A stretch of 64,000 bases of DNA from Syngnathus acus (Eukaryota; Chordata; Actinopteri; Syngnathiformes; Syngnathidae). Location of the stretch: NCBI RefSeq assembly GCF_901709675.1, contig NC_051105.1, positions 3,093,104 through 3,157,103 on the forward strand, written 5' to 3'. Positions 36,875-49,965 of the stretch are shown here, piece by piece (within the stretch, counting starts at the first letter, position 1; the number at the start of each line of letters is the position of its first letter). The translations under genes were made by a program, and so were the position numbers. The notes under the pieces were generated by a model. That model did not search any database. It worked only from the letters and a program-made list of their open reading frames with translations, and was not told where the DNA came from.

Positions 36875-37736
36875 GTACAAATGGACAAGATCAGAAAACA
36901 AGTACGCTGTCAATGCTGCATTTCTGCAAATAGTAACCAGAGCCGTGTCTTCACTCACCTGTAATTTGACAATTTACGTCAAGTGAAAGTGGAGTTAAAT
37001 GACTTTTGTCCAAAAATGTAAAGGTGGATTGAGTGAAAATAATAGTTTACAACACTGTGGAGCAACCACATGTACCGGAAGGCTAATTTAAGACAAGGAT
37101 TTGCACATAATAAGATCAAAACGACAATCAACTTGCGGCCGTGTGATCGCAGTCAAGTGGGGATATTTCCCACTCAATAAAAACGGAGCTGCTGCAATCA
37201 TGTTGCCGTAAAAATTCAACATAACATTAAATCTTCTTTAATACTAAACAAGGAACTCATTTACAATGTGCCGTAAGACTCCACATTTTTAAATTGATCT
37301 GGGAGATATGTTGGTATGCGCTGCTGGTTTTTGTTATCAAACCCAAATTCAAAAAGTGCTCGTTCATGTTTGTGTTAACAGTAGAGTAGCCATGGGCCCA
37401 CTTTATACTCCAGTCCAGTATATAGAGTATCCTTATCGTGCATATCAATCAATGCATAACATTTGGCCGTCGCCCACTCATCCGCGGGGGAGGACAGTTG
37501 GTGAGACTCAACGAGCAGAGTGCAGAACTTGAGGTGATGAACACCGGACAGCCATCGGGCCCGGCTGGTTGCCTCGAAAACGGAGAGGCGAGGAGTTCGA
37601 AAATGGAGAGGCGAGGAGTAGTCTGCTCCTTTTTGTTCAGCTTGTGGCAAATAAGCATGGCCGCGTCACAAGAGTTAACTCTACAATCCATCATATTTCA
37701 CCACCACCCTAAAACAAACACGCACACACAATTCCT

Positions 37737-37760
37737 TCTACTACTACTACTACTACTACT
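37737..37760. repeat. (CTA)n microsatellite
   Basis: Eight perfect CTA units follow a short (CA)n. Confidence 0.95.
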
Positions 37761-37799
37761 GTGCAAACAGGGTAGTCCTGTCAGGGTTTCTTAAAATGT

Positions 37800-40700
37800 T
37801 TACATGTTTTTCTGACTGTGAATAGTTCATTGATTTGTCATTTATTGGATCTCAGCTCATAATGGGCAGGTCAAGACAGGATCAATTGGTAGAACGCTGC
37901 TAGCACATCAGCTAGGGAAATTTAGCTTCATTTTCTTGATCCCTCTATGCACAAAAATAATTACTGGGATGTTCTTAACTCCTGTTTATATAGTACACCT
38001 GTGCTATTGAGCAAAATCATTTTAATGTTCAAAAGAGTTGAGCCAAAGAGTGAATGGAGCAAAGATTCCCATTGATGGTATAATTTATATAAAAAAAAAT
38101 AACAAATGAAATAAAAAACTAATCTTGGAATGGAAAAAAGTAGATTTGGAGGTATATGTTTTTTACTAGACGGCTGCTATACATTATTAGGTGAAATTAT
38201 TTTGAGTTACACTATCAAAGAGATCTTTATTTAACAATAAGATCATTATCGTGTTTTAACTTTATTGCACTGCATCACGCAGCCTTTCAAAATGATGACA
38301 AGCTCATGATGCTATGGCAACCGCATGGACCCCTCTTGATTTTTGTAAATAAATAAAAAATAAACGTGTAATCAAGCTCTTTTGTGCGTCTGATTTCATT
38401 GTGGGTTTTTTTCGGTGTTGTCCATTTATATGTAAAGCAATTTATATATATATATATATATTGTGCCTACTAGAGCTGCAAACAAATGAAAATGTCTGAC
38501 AGGGTCAATCAAAACTGAACCTTATTATCTTCATTTGTATTGGCCGCCATAAAAAAAAAGTAGGCAGCAATACATCCACACCGCTAATGTTCGATATTAG
38601 CTGCACAGAGGCAGTGATCCGTGATATGATGGAGCTCTGTCATTTCACTCGAATGTATTAAAGTGCAATATAAAGAATTTTATTCTAATATACCAGGCAG
38701 TCTCATAAAATCAAGCACACTCTATTTGCACAACCTCACATCCGGAGAAATGCTGCTCTCTACTTCATACTTAAGTGCTGTGTGTGTGCGTGTGCACCAG
38801 CTTCCTGCACAGTAGGTGTTGTGGAAATACATATTTTATACAGGAATCTAATTGCATTTAGTGGCCCCGAGCGCCCTACCAGACAATGCGCAACAATGCT
38901 CTAATGGCTACGCTCCAGTGTGTGTGTATCACAGGGTGCATGGTGCACACGCCCACACACAGACTCACGCAAACACACACACACTGTTGCGCAGTAATAA
39001 GCGCGAGGACTCTACATTGACATCCCCGAAAAGTAAAAATCTAATCGCTGCAGACAGCCACTTAAACAATACGAGGTCTGACATTCCCACTTCTTGAAAT
39101 GCGCTGGATACAAAACTCTCATAAAAGGCCACACAAGTAAAGTGTGTTAAGGTTTATGCACTGCATTTATGCATTCGGGTTTGAAAGCGTGGAAACAGTG
39201 TCAAGGGATATAGCAGGAAAAATTTGTGTGCTTGTATGAAAATCTTATTGCGACAAAACCTCATGATTCATTTGCAGTGGCAAGTTGAAAAGCTTAGAAA
39301 TTGAATATTTATATATACATTTTTGTAGCTTCCAACTTCATTGTTTACAGTTTTGTTCTCTTAATGTTAAATCTTTCCTAGGAACGTTTCACTTTATTTT
39401 GTTTTGTGAGTTAATCAACTGTACAGTATATTTTAAAATCCTCCTAGTAGTCTCGGAAGCACTAATGAATAAGTGAAAGAAATTAAATATCAACCCAGTC
39501 TAAAAGCAAGGCTCAGAGATCAGAGCACACATGGTGAAGAGGCTGTTATACGCAAATGAAAAAAGCTGCCAATGGAGGTGAGGTCAAGTCCTGAAGTCTC
39601 CTGAAGTCTCTTTTTGCACTTTTATCCCCCAACTTGTACCTTCCTGTAAATCGAGCTGTTGTTACATGCAGTTTCTCACACGTGAGATTAATAAAGTTCC
39701 TCTTAACTGCTTTTCAATTCAGGTTAAAAATGAAATTTTCCCTCACATGATTGCTTATGAGTAAGATATTTTTAAGCATTTGTAAAATGTATTTCCCCCA
39801 AATCTTGTTCTTGCACTGTACCTTCTTTTAGGAATTTTACAAAGCTACTTTTGATATCTTGAATTTGTTTTTAAACGTTTTTCATTTTGTTTGTTTATAA
39901 ATATTGTATACGTTTACAGTTTTCTGTGTTTAAAGCTGCCTTAACTAAGTGCTGTAGTTATCCTTGTGTTTAAAGAATAAAGCTGCCTTAACTACGGTCT
40001 CAATTTGTGCAAGATTATAATATTCTAAAACAACTTTATCATTGTATGGTTGCATTTTTTCATATAATAAATGTTTTTTTTAATAATGCTTTACTTCCCA
40101 GGGAGGCCTTAATTATCGTCATTGACCTTAACAGAAACACAGCTAATAAGTCAGTTTTTAAGCAAGCAATGGTGAATAAATTCCCTCTCCAAAACAATTC
40201 ACAAATTTATCATTTACAAACTGTAACTACGCGGGGATCCCTGTACAGTATGTTTTGTTTCAGATTGGTGGTCTGCCATATCAAGTTTTTCCTTGGCTCA
40301 ATAAAGGTTGGGAAACACTGGTGGGTCGAGAACTCCCTTTCTCCAGTTTCATAAGTCAGGAGAGGAACCATAAATCCTTATATCTGCTTTAGGAACAGTG
40401 CCTTATTCATTGTTCTCCAGTGATGGCCTTTATTTTTTAATGAAGGCACACACAATCAATCAATATCCAGTGTTGGAAGCAGCAGTTAGCGCTTACCTGA
40501 TAGCCCGAACGCTCTTAACAAGAGCCTCAAAAGGCTCTTTGAAGCACAAAGGTCACATAGACAAAGCCCTGAACGCTCTCTTTTAATAAGAGAATCCAAT
40601 TAATCACCACGCCAGCCTTGGATCTTTTTTTTTTCCTTTTGTTCCTACTACCAAGACTGTAGAATCGATATAGAACTATCTAAAATTATGAAAAAAAGTA

Positions 40701-41200
40701 CAGCGCATATACTGGCTCCAACAGGGAGAGTTAATGAACACTGTTCTGTGCTCAAACATAATTTTCCAAAGGTCACATTCTTTAAACAGAGAACGTCAAC
40801 ACTACAGTGAAGAGTGACTCATTAACAATCAGCATTGTCTACTCTATTGCATTCATTAAGCAGCTCTCACAAGAATTTAGTATGATTTCACGAAAAAAAA
40901 TGGAGTGGGAAATTAGTACACGATTGACATTTTTGGCGTTTTTTTGTCAACACATGCTGAACTTGTTTTTTCATATGTTTATGAATTAGCTTTAATATGA
41001 ATTCACAACTTCAGTCAGAAAAAAAAAATTGTAACATTTTAACTTTTGTATGTTTGCATGTGTTTTTTTTCTGGATTATTTTCTGAAAACATCGTTTCCA
41101 TTAATCTCCTGAAACTAAATATTGTTTTTAAATATATGACACCTCCTAAGATTTGAAATGTTTCCCCCTCTTGTTACCCCCCACAAGAGTGACTATTTTC
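37800..41200. other. Intronic stretch with no recognisable gene
   Basis: AT-rich sequence with a (TA)n at about 38444-38460, a (CA)n near 38955-38985, and a short imperfect duplication near 39930-39995 (GTGTTTAAAGCTGCCTTAAC and GAATAAAGCTGCCTTAACTA). No exon or transposon boundary was recognised. Confidence 0.5.
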
Positions 41201-41384
41201 ACAACAACCATTTTCTTCCAAGACTACGATGCTATTCTCGTAAGATTTCAACTTTTTGTCAACAGAATTGGTATTTTGTTCTTGAAATATTGGGACTTGA
41301 TTTTCCTATGATTATGATTTTACTGGTGTAGAACTTTTTTTTTATAATGCCACATAATACAAATCATGCACCCCAGACATAATA

Positions 41385-41866
41385 TCCATCCATCCATCCA
41401 TCCATCCATCCATCCATCCATCCATCCATCCATCCATCCATCCATCCATCCATCCATCCATCCATCCATCCATCCATCCATCCATCCATCCATCCATCCA
41501 TCCATCCACTTTCTGAACTGCTTCTCCGCATTCGGGTCACAGGCGTGCTGGAGCCAGCTAATTTTTGGCAGTCGGCAGGGGACACCATGAACTGGTGGCC
41601 AGCCAATCACAGGCCACACAGAGACAAAGAGAGGAACATTCACACTCATTCACACACCCAATCACACCTAGGGGCAATTTGGAGTGCTCAATCGGCCTGC
41701 CAAGCATGTTTTTTGGGATGTGTGAGGAAATCAGAGTACCTGACGAAAACCCACCGAGGCACAAGGAAAACATGCAAATTCCGCCCAAGATGCCGGAGCC
41801 AGAATTGAATACGTAACTTCTGCATTATGAGGTGAATGTGCTAACCAGTTGACCGCTGTGCCACCT
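41385..41866 (-). repeat. SINE type 2, most complete copy, with ~31-unit (CATC)n tail
   Basis: On the minus strand it starts with a tRNA-like head GGTGGCACAGCGGTCAACTG then GTTAGCACATTC (A-box-like) and a decayed B box. The body holds CACATCCCAAAAAACATGC, CAAATTGCCCCTAGGTGTGA and GATTGGCTGGCCACCAGTTC. The end is CAGAAAG followed by about 124 bp of ATGG (plus strand CATC, 41385-41508). This shows that the microsatellite is the 3' tail of the SINE. Open frames reading MDGW repeats are translations of the tail. Confidence 0.88.
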
Positions 41867-42059
41867 CAGACAGAATAAAACCCCTGAAATAACAAACAAT
41901 GTTTACTTCCCAAATTCTCAAACATATAATGCTCAAAAAAAGAAGCTTTTCTTTACTTGTGCAAGCCAAAAGCATAAAGGGAAGAAAATGCAAAGTTTGC
42001 AACATTTAGCCAAAAAATATGTTCAAACATTTTTGATTAAGTTCACATGTATTTACATA

Positions 42060-42720
42060 CTTTTGAACATACGGTCAGTTCCAGTTCGACTTTGGTCTTG
42101 CCAGAGTATTGCTTGTTTTTTTTAGATTATCAGACTGTGTCCTCTGAGTCCCATTGTTTTCTATTAAGTATAATATTAAGCTATTATTCTTATAAAATTA
42201 CAGAATTTTCTTACGATATTGTGACTTCTTGTGAGTTCATGTAAAATTCCTGCTGAATTACTTATAATACTTTTTCTTGCAAGAATGGGAGTTTTATCTC
42301 TAAACTTCTTGTAAAATTCTAAAATGTTCCTTGTAACATTTTCTTGGTAATATTTTTTTTCCTTTCGACCTTCACAATACAGTTAATTTTTATGTGTGCT
42401 TTTGAATGAAGATTATTACTTTGGTCTTGAAAAATTCTGACTTTTTCAGATAATCAGTCATTCTCTTCATTTCATCTAACTTTTCTCTGAATATTATGAC
42501 ACGGTCATGATCATAAGCTAGTATTCTCAGATATTTAGAGAATTTCACAGAATACTTTGAGTTGATTATTGTCAAATTTTTCATTTTGTCTTTTCACTAC
42601 ATTTGTCTTGCAATAATACAACTTTATCCAGCTGAGATTCTCGTGAGATTCGAAAATCCTCTCATTTTACTGGTGATTCAACTTTTCTTGTATTTCTTAA
42701 ATCTTCCTTTATTTCTAGTG
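42060..42720. repeat. Degenerate AT-rich minisatellite (TTCTTGTAAAATT-like)
   Basis: Phrases such as TTCTTGTAAAATTCTAAAATG, TTCTTATAAAATTACAGAATT, TTCTCGTGAGATTCGAAAATC and TTCTTGCAAGAATGGGAG recur at irregular 20-50 bp spacing. A related block lies at 41220-41330 (TTCTCGTAAGATTTCAACTT). The pattern resembles a decayed ~22-bp tandem repeat. Inverse-strand counterparts occur at 58590-58960, 60400-60780 and 61740-62000. Confidence 0.5.
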
Positions 42721-42899
42721 GCCTGCTTATTGTCTTGGGCAAGATCACTTGAAAGTCTCACGAGAACGCTACTGACTACCTTTAAAATGAATACAGCGAG
42801 TATAACACAGAGTTTGTTAGGCGAGGGAGGTGTAGATTAGGGTTCTTTTCTGGTGCACAGTGAACATTTTTATATGAATAAATATATTGGTGGGGTGGG

Positions 42900-45800
42900 A
42901 TGGGGGGTTAAAATGAAAATAAGGATGAGACAAGTGAGCGGGAGAATAATCCTGTTAGAGATCAAACAACCTCCCATTTCCCCAGTCTCTCCGATTTATA
43001 ACCTATATTCCTTCCAGGCTCCTCCTTTTCCCTTCCGGGCAAGTACTTCCAATATTCTGCTGCTCCTTGTGCTTTTTCTTTGCATCTATTCTCCTCCTCC
43101 TCCTCATCTCCCCTCTTGGCCTCCCATCTCCATTTTGATGGCCAGCCATATCCTCAATCCTCGTCACCCTGCCCGTATCCTGCTTCCTCTGCAGCGGAGA
43201 ACTAAATGGAGATTAATGAAGGAGGGGAGAGATGCGTCTGTCATCCAGACAGTCTGATATAGCCGCCGCGGCAGCCCCCGCGGAGCTCGATCCATTCTAA
43301 ACAAATCTAGGGAGGTGCCGGGAGGGGAGGGGGGTGCACTCCAGCTGAGAGAAACCACAGCGTTGTATTTCTGTTTGTAAATGCAAACAAAAGCGTGCCT
43401 TCTGTTAAAAAAACATAGCACTGCTGTATTCGCCTTGATTTGAAGCTATCCGTGCAGGATATTCCATGCACCCCCACCCCCTGCCGCCACCACCCCTGTG
43501 ACTCATTTCCTCCTTCTAAATCCTGACAAGTGACGGACGCCCGCTCGCTGCTCAGGATCCACTCAAATCGACACCGATAACGCTCCCGCCTCCTCCCTCG
43601 CCGGACGGCATGACATTGACTTGTGCTTTTCACAGCTTCCTCTCACGCCGACCCGTCACGCCCTTGCTTGGAGGTCAAGAAGGTATTGCTAATCTTCTAT
43701 GGAAATGAACGTGTGGTTTTAGTGTGGTGATGCATGAGGAATCGTGTCAAAAATTCACCAGGCCTTTGTCCTGACGAGATAATAGATAACTATTTTGCCC
43801 TCTTGCTGGTTGTGCTGGCACACAAACGCATGCATACAATTTTATGTATGCATTCGGAACCCATTTGCTAACTGGAACAGAAACTCCTTCTAACAGTCAA
43901 GCATTGAGAACTCCCCACTCCTAGGAAAAAACACACGTTGCTGTACTGTCCATTCCATTTCCTCAAACAGCAATCATCATCAGCATCACCCACTTAAAAA
44001 ACAAACAAAAACGTTAAAGAGATCTTTCCCCCCCCCATCAGAATAGTAAGTGACATCTCATTTGCAGTCCTAAATTCCATTCAAACACAAATAATAAAAA
44101 GTTGACCAATTTGAATCCAGTTACTAACCAAAACAGCAGCACCTACCGAGGCACAGAAACAATTCAATCGTCCAGGTCTTCTCCTCCCACTATAAAAGAA
44201 GCTACTGTGTGCACGGTGGCTGTCCCGACAGGTGCGTCATGCACTGCAGAAAATAAATGCCTCCCAGTAACTGTAAGTACCTCTGATAAGAGGTGCTAAG
44301 CTTGCAACACAAACACATTAGTTACACTAACTGCAGTCCATTTGACCTCGTAACCCAAACAGTTTCCTCAAACAATGGACGGGATGATTAGAGCTTTGGA
44401 TTTCTATTGGAGGGATTCCAATAGAAATCCAAAGCTCTAATCAGTCACAATGTGGCTCCTCCACTTAGAAAAATTAACCTCGTTCCTCAGATAGCCTCCC
44501 ACCTTTTCTATCAGGAGAAAAACAGCCACCAACTGTAATTATCTCAGTTTATGGACAATATTGTAAAAACACAGACATTAAACATTTGAACTTACTTGCT
44601 CACCAAAACAGTCACCTTTGTAGCTCTAGTCATAGTTGCTATTGTTGAAACACATAAAAGTCAAATATATTTCTATGCTGCATCTTAAACAATACACAAG
44701 GGCACACACTCACACATACATTAGCTGATGACACTGACTAACAAGGCAATAACAATGCAATTACATAATATTACAAGGGCATTGCTAACCTTGATTTATA
44801 ACGCATTATCTCACAAAGGTGGGAGTCAGCCTGACTTCCTGTTCTTACGGCGACATACAGACATGGCGCCCATTTTACTCATCCGTGGGTTTTGTAATTA
44901 TGCCAAAATAAAGACAAGCATAGGATGATGCTACATACTACAGGAAATATCACCGTCATACATTCTCATTTTAATTTTGATGAGGAGATTAGAATGATAT
45001 GCATCCTAATGTGGCTGTGTGGCTCTCTGAAGAGAGAGGAGGCTCATCCCAAAACAACCAGGCAACACGCGGCGGAAGGTGATGGATAATTAAACGTGTC
45101 GATCATAATGAATGTATGAAGAGGGTTGTGTGCGCTACAGTTAGCCCTACAAACACTAACCCGTAACCTATAAGTGTGGATTAGCCGCTTGTTTGTGTGC
45201 ACAATGACATCAATTCATCTTTGCATTGTGATGCTCTTAGCTGCGTGGTGCTTTCATGGGGAGGTGCAATCTGTCAGGCTGACGAGCACACTTGGGACTG
45301 CGTTTAAGTCGACAGGAAGACTCTTGAGAGGCCACAAATATGCTTGGGGAAACGTGGGAATGAGTAAAATGACAGCTCAGTTACAAGATCCATGCTGCCA
45401 AATTGTAGCTCGCTGCAGTACGCACAATACAAGCCTGCGCTCCAGGGATATGGGCAGCATTACATACACCTCTGCACATTCGCAGTTTGACATTTGCAAA
45501 ATCACCTATTGAACGATTTTTCTTCAGGGAAAACTATCCCATTATTCATGGAAAAACTTTGTGATTTTGCAAAAATATCTGGACATTATTAGTAGTAAAG
45601 TGGATCATACCCTGTGGTATAATTTAAGATTTATATTTACAATTATATTTACATTTAGAATTATAATAAGTTTTTGGTGTGTGTAAATTAATCACGGAAA
45701 TGTGTCATTCGTGGTTTGTACAAATAATAGATATGCTCACCAATATGGGAGGAAATAGACATCCAGTACAGAGCACCAAAATGTGGCTGACCCATTAAGG

Positions 45801-46100
45801 CCTGGTCCTGATTTGAGTAAAGTTGGGCAGGGGTTTAGACAGAGATGGGCACTTTAACCTATTTTGCCGTTCCATCTTCCTGGGCTCCTTTTAGTCATCG
45901 TCCCTCCATCCAAATCATAAAATTATCGTCCCGTCCATCCTACCACTCAGCCAATAGCTGACCGAGATGACGTGCAAGAAAATGGCCATGGATGAATTAA
46001 TAGCCTATATATTTAAAAAAATACCCTGACACCAAACTTATGTGTAACTTTTTTGAAATGATGGCAAAATATAATGTTTGTGTCATAATGCAGCCTTTTC
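42900..46100. other. Intronic stretch, only a hairpin recognised
   Basis: This holds the isolated 27-bp inverted repeat at 44385-44443, listed separately, and a pyrimidine-rich, relatively GC-rich segment at 43030-43690. The 134-residue open frame at 42853-43257 is proline-rich low-complexity translation of that segment. Nothing else identified. Confidence 0.5.
44385..44443. repeat. Perfect 27-bp inverted repeat with 5-nt loop
   Basis: The left arm (TGATTAGAGCTTTGGATTTC then TATTGGA) and the right arm are exact reverse complements separated by GGGAT. Pairing stops immediately outside the arms. There is no resemblance to the transposon ends in this window. A transcript from either strand would form a 27-bp uninterrupted stem. 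Confidence 0.95.
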
Positions 46101-46152
46101 AGCACAGCATGAAGCTGGGTGGAGGAAGCGAGGGAAAGCGACGTCTGCACTC

Positions 46153-46229
46153 CCCTGCTTAGACTGCTGCCCCCCGCGACCCCCACATCCGGATAAATGG
46201 AAGAAAATGAATGGGTGGATGGATGGGTG
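46153..46229 (+). repeat. SINE type 2 fragment (3' end)
   Basis: The sequence CCCCCCGCGACCCCCACATC, CGGATAAATGGAAGAAAATG and GGTGGATGGATGGG is the typical 3' end of the type 2 SINE in plus orientation, with three ATGG-like units. Confidence 0.7.
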
Positions 46230-48171
46230 TTATGAAAAAGAATTCCCTAACCTCAACCCCTTGCCCCTAACCTTTTTATGGCAAAATATAGCATTTTAAT
46301 GCCATAAAATGCAGCACCGTGTGCAAGTCTTGGTAGCGGGTGAAAAATACAAAACTAGGGCGGGCTGATATGAAGGTGCAGATACAGAAGTGACTGTTTC
46401 ATAAATGGATGCGTCACCCAGATTCTAAATGGTTTGACAAAAGAAGGAACGCCGTTTATAATTGCTGTGTTCTTGAAGAAAAAAATGCATTGAATGAAGA
46501 AAAAAACAAATGCCTGGCTTCCTCTGTAATGACAAATTACCATCTTTGCACATTCACTAAAGCGAGCTAATGTCGTTCCTGTTCAAATTGGCAAAACTGA
46601 AATTGAAACGGTCCTCATTGAAACACCTCACTGATGCTGGATAATTTCCGAGATGAATAGACACAGGTGGTCTAGTACATTTGTTAAGCACTGCATAAAA
46701 TACATTTTAACTGCAGTTACTTAAAATATCAATCTACATTCCGAAAGCCTTGTATCACTACGTAAGGATGGATTGGCCCAACGTTGCTTTTGGTGTACAA
46801 TAGCGGGTCAATGGAGCCACCTTTGAACCCGGAACACTTTTACAACTTGACAACTCACGGTGGCGCCTTGAGATGCGAGTGACCCGAATTGCTAACATTT
46901 GGAGAGACGAGGCCTCACTTGGTTAATTTTCTGGTTTGACATGCAAAAACTCCTGATATGAGCACAGTTTGGCAAGGTATGTTAAAGTGAGCAAAATATT
47001 TGTACCTAAAACAATCACACAAGTTTGCCTTGAAGTAGCTTAATACTAACTGGCAATGCAGAATGTCATCATGAGGCGAACGGATTTTTAGCAGCCCTTT
47101 TGGCAAATAATATTTTGAACACAAATAGGAAAATATTGTTGATCATCTGCAAAAAAACAAGTAATATTACTTCAATTCTTTAAACTCAATTTAAATATGT
47201 TCTTACTATATATTTTATGAAGTACAATGCTATCGGGTGCTAGATTACGATTGTTTTTGTTTTGGCAAGAGAGAGTGAATTGGCGTAAAGGCATTTCTAC
47301 TAAATTGATGATTTTGAATTCCGAACATGATGGCAGGACAAATTACTTGAACTCACATCTCAACCTAGACAGCATTGCCATATCTGAATTTAAGTGGTTC
47401 ATCCTGAATATCATAGCCACACTGATTTCCTCTCTGAATAAATAAACACGGGATTTTTTTTTTCCATTAAAAGCTGGTATCATATCGAAACACCTCACCC
47501 ACACAAGAGCTGCTTACATTGCTCTTGCTTTCAAATAAATAAAAAATAGATATAAATGCAGCGGTGGTGTACAATGATCTGCCACAGCGCGACCTCTTCG
47601 CATTACATCGTTCACTCGTCGATGTTATTTCTGCCTGTACTGCGAACATCTCGCCTCATTGGGCCCGAGGCGAACCAACGCTGGCGTTAGGTTGGCTCAT
47701 TTGCGATTCTTATGAGGCAAGTGCTGCTACCCGGATCCAAATCATACATTGAACACACACACACACTCACACACAGTGCATCCATACTGCCTCACAGCCT
47801 GATATTGTTTGCCGCTTAAGGTCGGGTTTTACTGCAAGCTTGGAAGGTTTACACAAACCTAATGTTTCTGACTGCGTTGAGTTTTAGAGTTAAAATGTTA
47901 TTTTCCTCTCAGGAGGACGCTGTTGCCCACCCTTGGCAATCTTCCTCGTACTTTCGACCAGCTGGTTTGTAAAGGACAAAACAGCCGCAGTTAACCTACT
48001 TAAGTACATTTTAGTTCATGTTATGCAAGTATGTGCTATTGTACCCTAAACGAGCTGAGTTGGCATTCGTTTTCCTGTGGGTTCAAATTATGCAGACGTT
48101 TCTTTAACTGTAACAATGTCAGCTGAAGAATGAGTCTGATTCCAAAACGTACTCAAAATAAAGCACAAACA

Positions 48172-48256
48172 ATTCCATCCACCCATTCAGTTTTAATAGC
48201 GCTTATCCTGCTCAGGGTCAGTGGGAGCTTGGAGCCTATGCCAGCTGACTGAGTGA
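48172..48256 (-). repeat. SINE type 2 fragment (3' end)
   Basis: The sequence TTCCATCCACCCATTCAG, AGCGCTTATCCTGCTCAGGG and TTGGAGCCTATGCCAGCTGA is the reverse complement of the type 2 3' end. The body is missing. Confidence 0.75.
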
Positions 48257-48346
48257 AAAGCGGACAGAATAATTACCATATTTTTCTCTGATGACCCAAT
48301 ACAGAGCTTGAAAAACTCTTGCCTAGTGCCTATCCTTGTGTGCAAC

Positions 48347-48999
48347 TACCGTATTTTCCAGACTATAAGGCGCACCAGACTATAAAGCGCATCTTCAATG
48401 AATGGCCCATTTTAAAACTTTGTCCATATATAAAGGCGCACCGGACTATAAGGCGCACCATTAATGCATTAATTTTCTGAGACAGTCCTGTATAGGGGCC
48501 GACCATTCGCACTGACATTCCACAAACCATTACCATTGTGAATGAACTTGTAAATATGTAAGTATATCCTTTACTATATCCTTTGCAGATAGGTTGATAT
48601 TGCAAATGAGAATCTGTTGTCAATTGCACTACCAGAAAATTTAAAGATTAAAATAACAAATTAACAGTTTTATGAAAGTTGAATGAATTTTTTATTCGAT
48701 TTATTTAGTTTGTTCTATTGTTGTTATTGTTGTATGAATAAGAAGGGTGATATTGGTGTTTGTGACTTTTTTATTTCAACTTCAGACGCAACAAATGACC
48801 TTATAATCACAAAATAATGATCCATAGTCTTTTTGATTCATGATTCATAGTCTTCAGCGGGCCACTTATGATTGATTTTATGACACGATGCTTTGGGCCA
48901 GTTTAAATTTAGACCGGGGCCGGAATTTGGTCCATATCTAAGGCGCGCTAGACTATAAGGCGGTTTTTAGGTGCGCCTTATAGTCCGGAAAATACGGTA
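48347..48999. mobile_element. TIR transposon, subfamily A, long form (copy A3)
   Basis: The ends TACCGTATTTTCCAGACTAT and ATAGTCCGGAAAATACGGTA enclose 653 bp. Both flanking parts match the medium copy at 18786-19184, including the CAGACGCAACAAATGACCTT core and GATTCATGATTCATAGTCTT. About 260 bp between ACCATTAATGCATT and the core is absent from the medium copy. It may be the less deleted form, or may carry a secondary insertion. No transposase-like open frame. Confidence 0.85.
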
Positions 49000-49888
49000 C
49001 CTTGAATCAGGAGCGGGCTATTCACAACATCTAAGCAAAAGCGCTGAAGAGGGTACAGAGTGTAGCTGTGGAGTGCATTGTGAGTGCATTTTTCAATTAG
49101 AAAGCAAAGGGTACAGCAAATGAAACATGGTCAAGGGTTTGTTGGGAACTCAAAGTGTGTTCTAAAAAGCTGCACCTGTCTGACCAATTACGTATAGTAC
49201 TCCTCAACTACTTGCATTGCTACACTCCTCATACACTTCTCTCCTCATTCATATGCTAATATTCCTATTTTAATTCCATTTCCTTCGTTTCGCTGGCAGC
49301 GCTCATTCTCCATGCAAAGCGTTAATATTGGCCATTCCCCTCCCCCTGTCCTCTTTTCAAGCTGAATTATTTCATTTTACCAAGGCTTTTAATTCTTTTG
49401 ATTGAGCCAATTGCCTTCTGGCCCGATCAATGAGTAAAGATGATGCTTTCAATGGCAGTGGTGCAAGACAGCCAGTTTCTTGGGGGATGATGTAAAATGT
49501 ATGGAGCTGGGTGAAAACTGGGTCACCCTAAATGGTGCCAGAAAGGCATCGAGTCAACAGCGCTCACTGTGTAACACATTCGCTTGCTCACTTGTCATCC
49601 TCACGTGTGCCTCTTCTTGTTGTCCCCCTCCAACACACACACAAACACACGCACACACACGTTTCCCCCTCATTGCTACTTGTCATCTCTTGTTGAGCGA
49701 CCTGTCCCATCCAATTTGGTCATCCTCCCTCGTCCTCCCTATCTATTATTGATATGATAGAACATTGCGTCCAAATCCAGCTCTGCCGACAACACGGCGC
49801 TCTCCACCCAGAGGGAAGCAGCCAGGCAGGCCAAGGGCCCAGGAGAGAGACCCCCCGCGGCCTTAGCTCTGGGCACGAGTCAGTAAGG

Positions 49889-49965
49889 GGATGGATGGAT
49901 GGATGGATGGATGGATGGATGGATGGATGGATGGATGGATGGATGGACGGACGGACGGACGGACG
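49889..49965. repeat. (GGAT)n-(GGAC)n compound microsatellite
   Basis: About 14 GGAT units turn into about 5 GGAC units. A CAGTAAG sequence precedes it and no SINE body is recognisable. Confidence 0.95.

Noticed and set aside
41320-41649. Open frames with MDGW or IHPS repeats (also near 22019-22340, 23162-23410, 49754-50032)
   Set aside because: Translations of (CATC)n/(GGAT)n microsatellites.
42562-42840. 92-residue hydrophobic open frame
   Set aside because: AT-rich degenerate minisatellite yields Leu/Ile/Phe codons by composition.
42853-43257. 134-residue proline-rich plus-strand open frame
   Set aside because: Low-complexity CT-rich sequence with no splice-supported context or recognisable motif.
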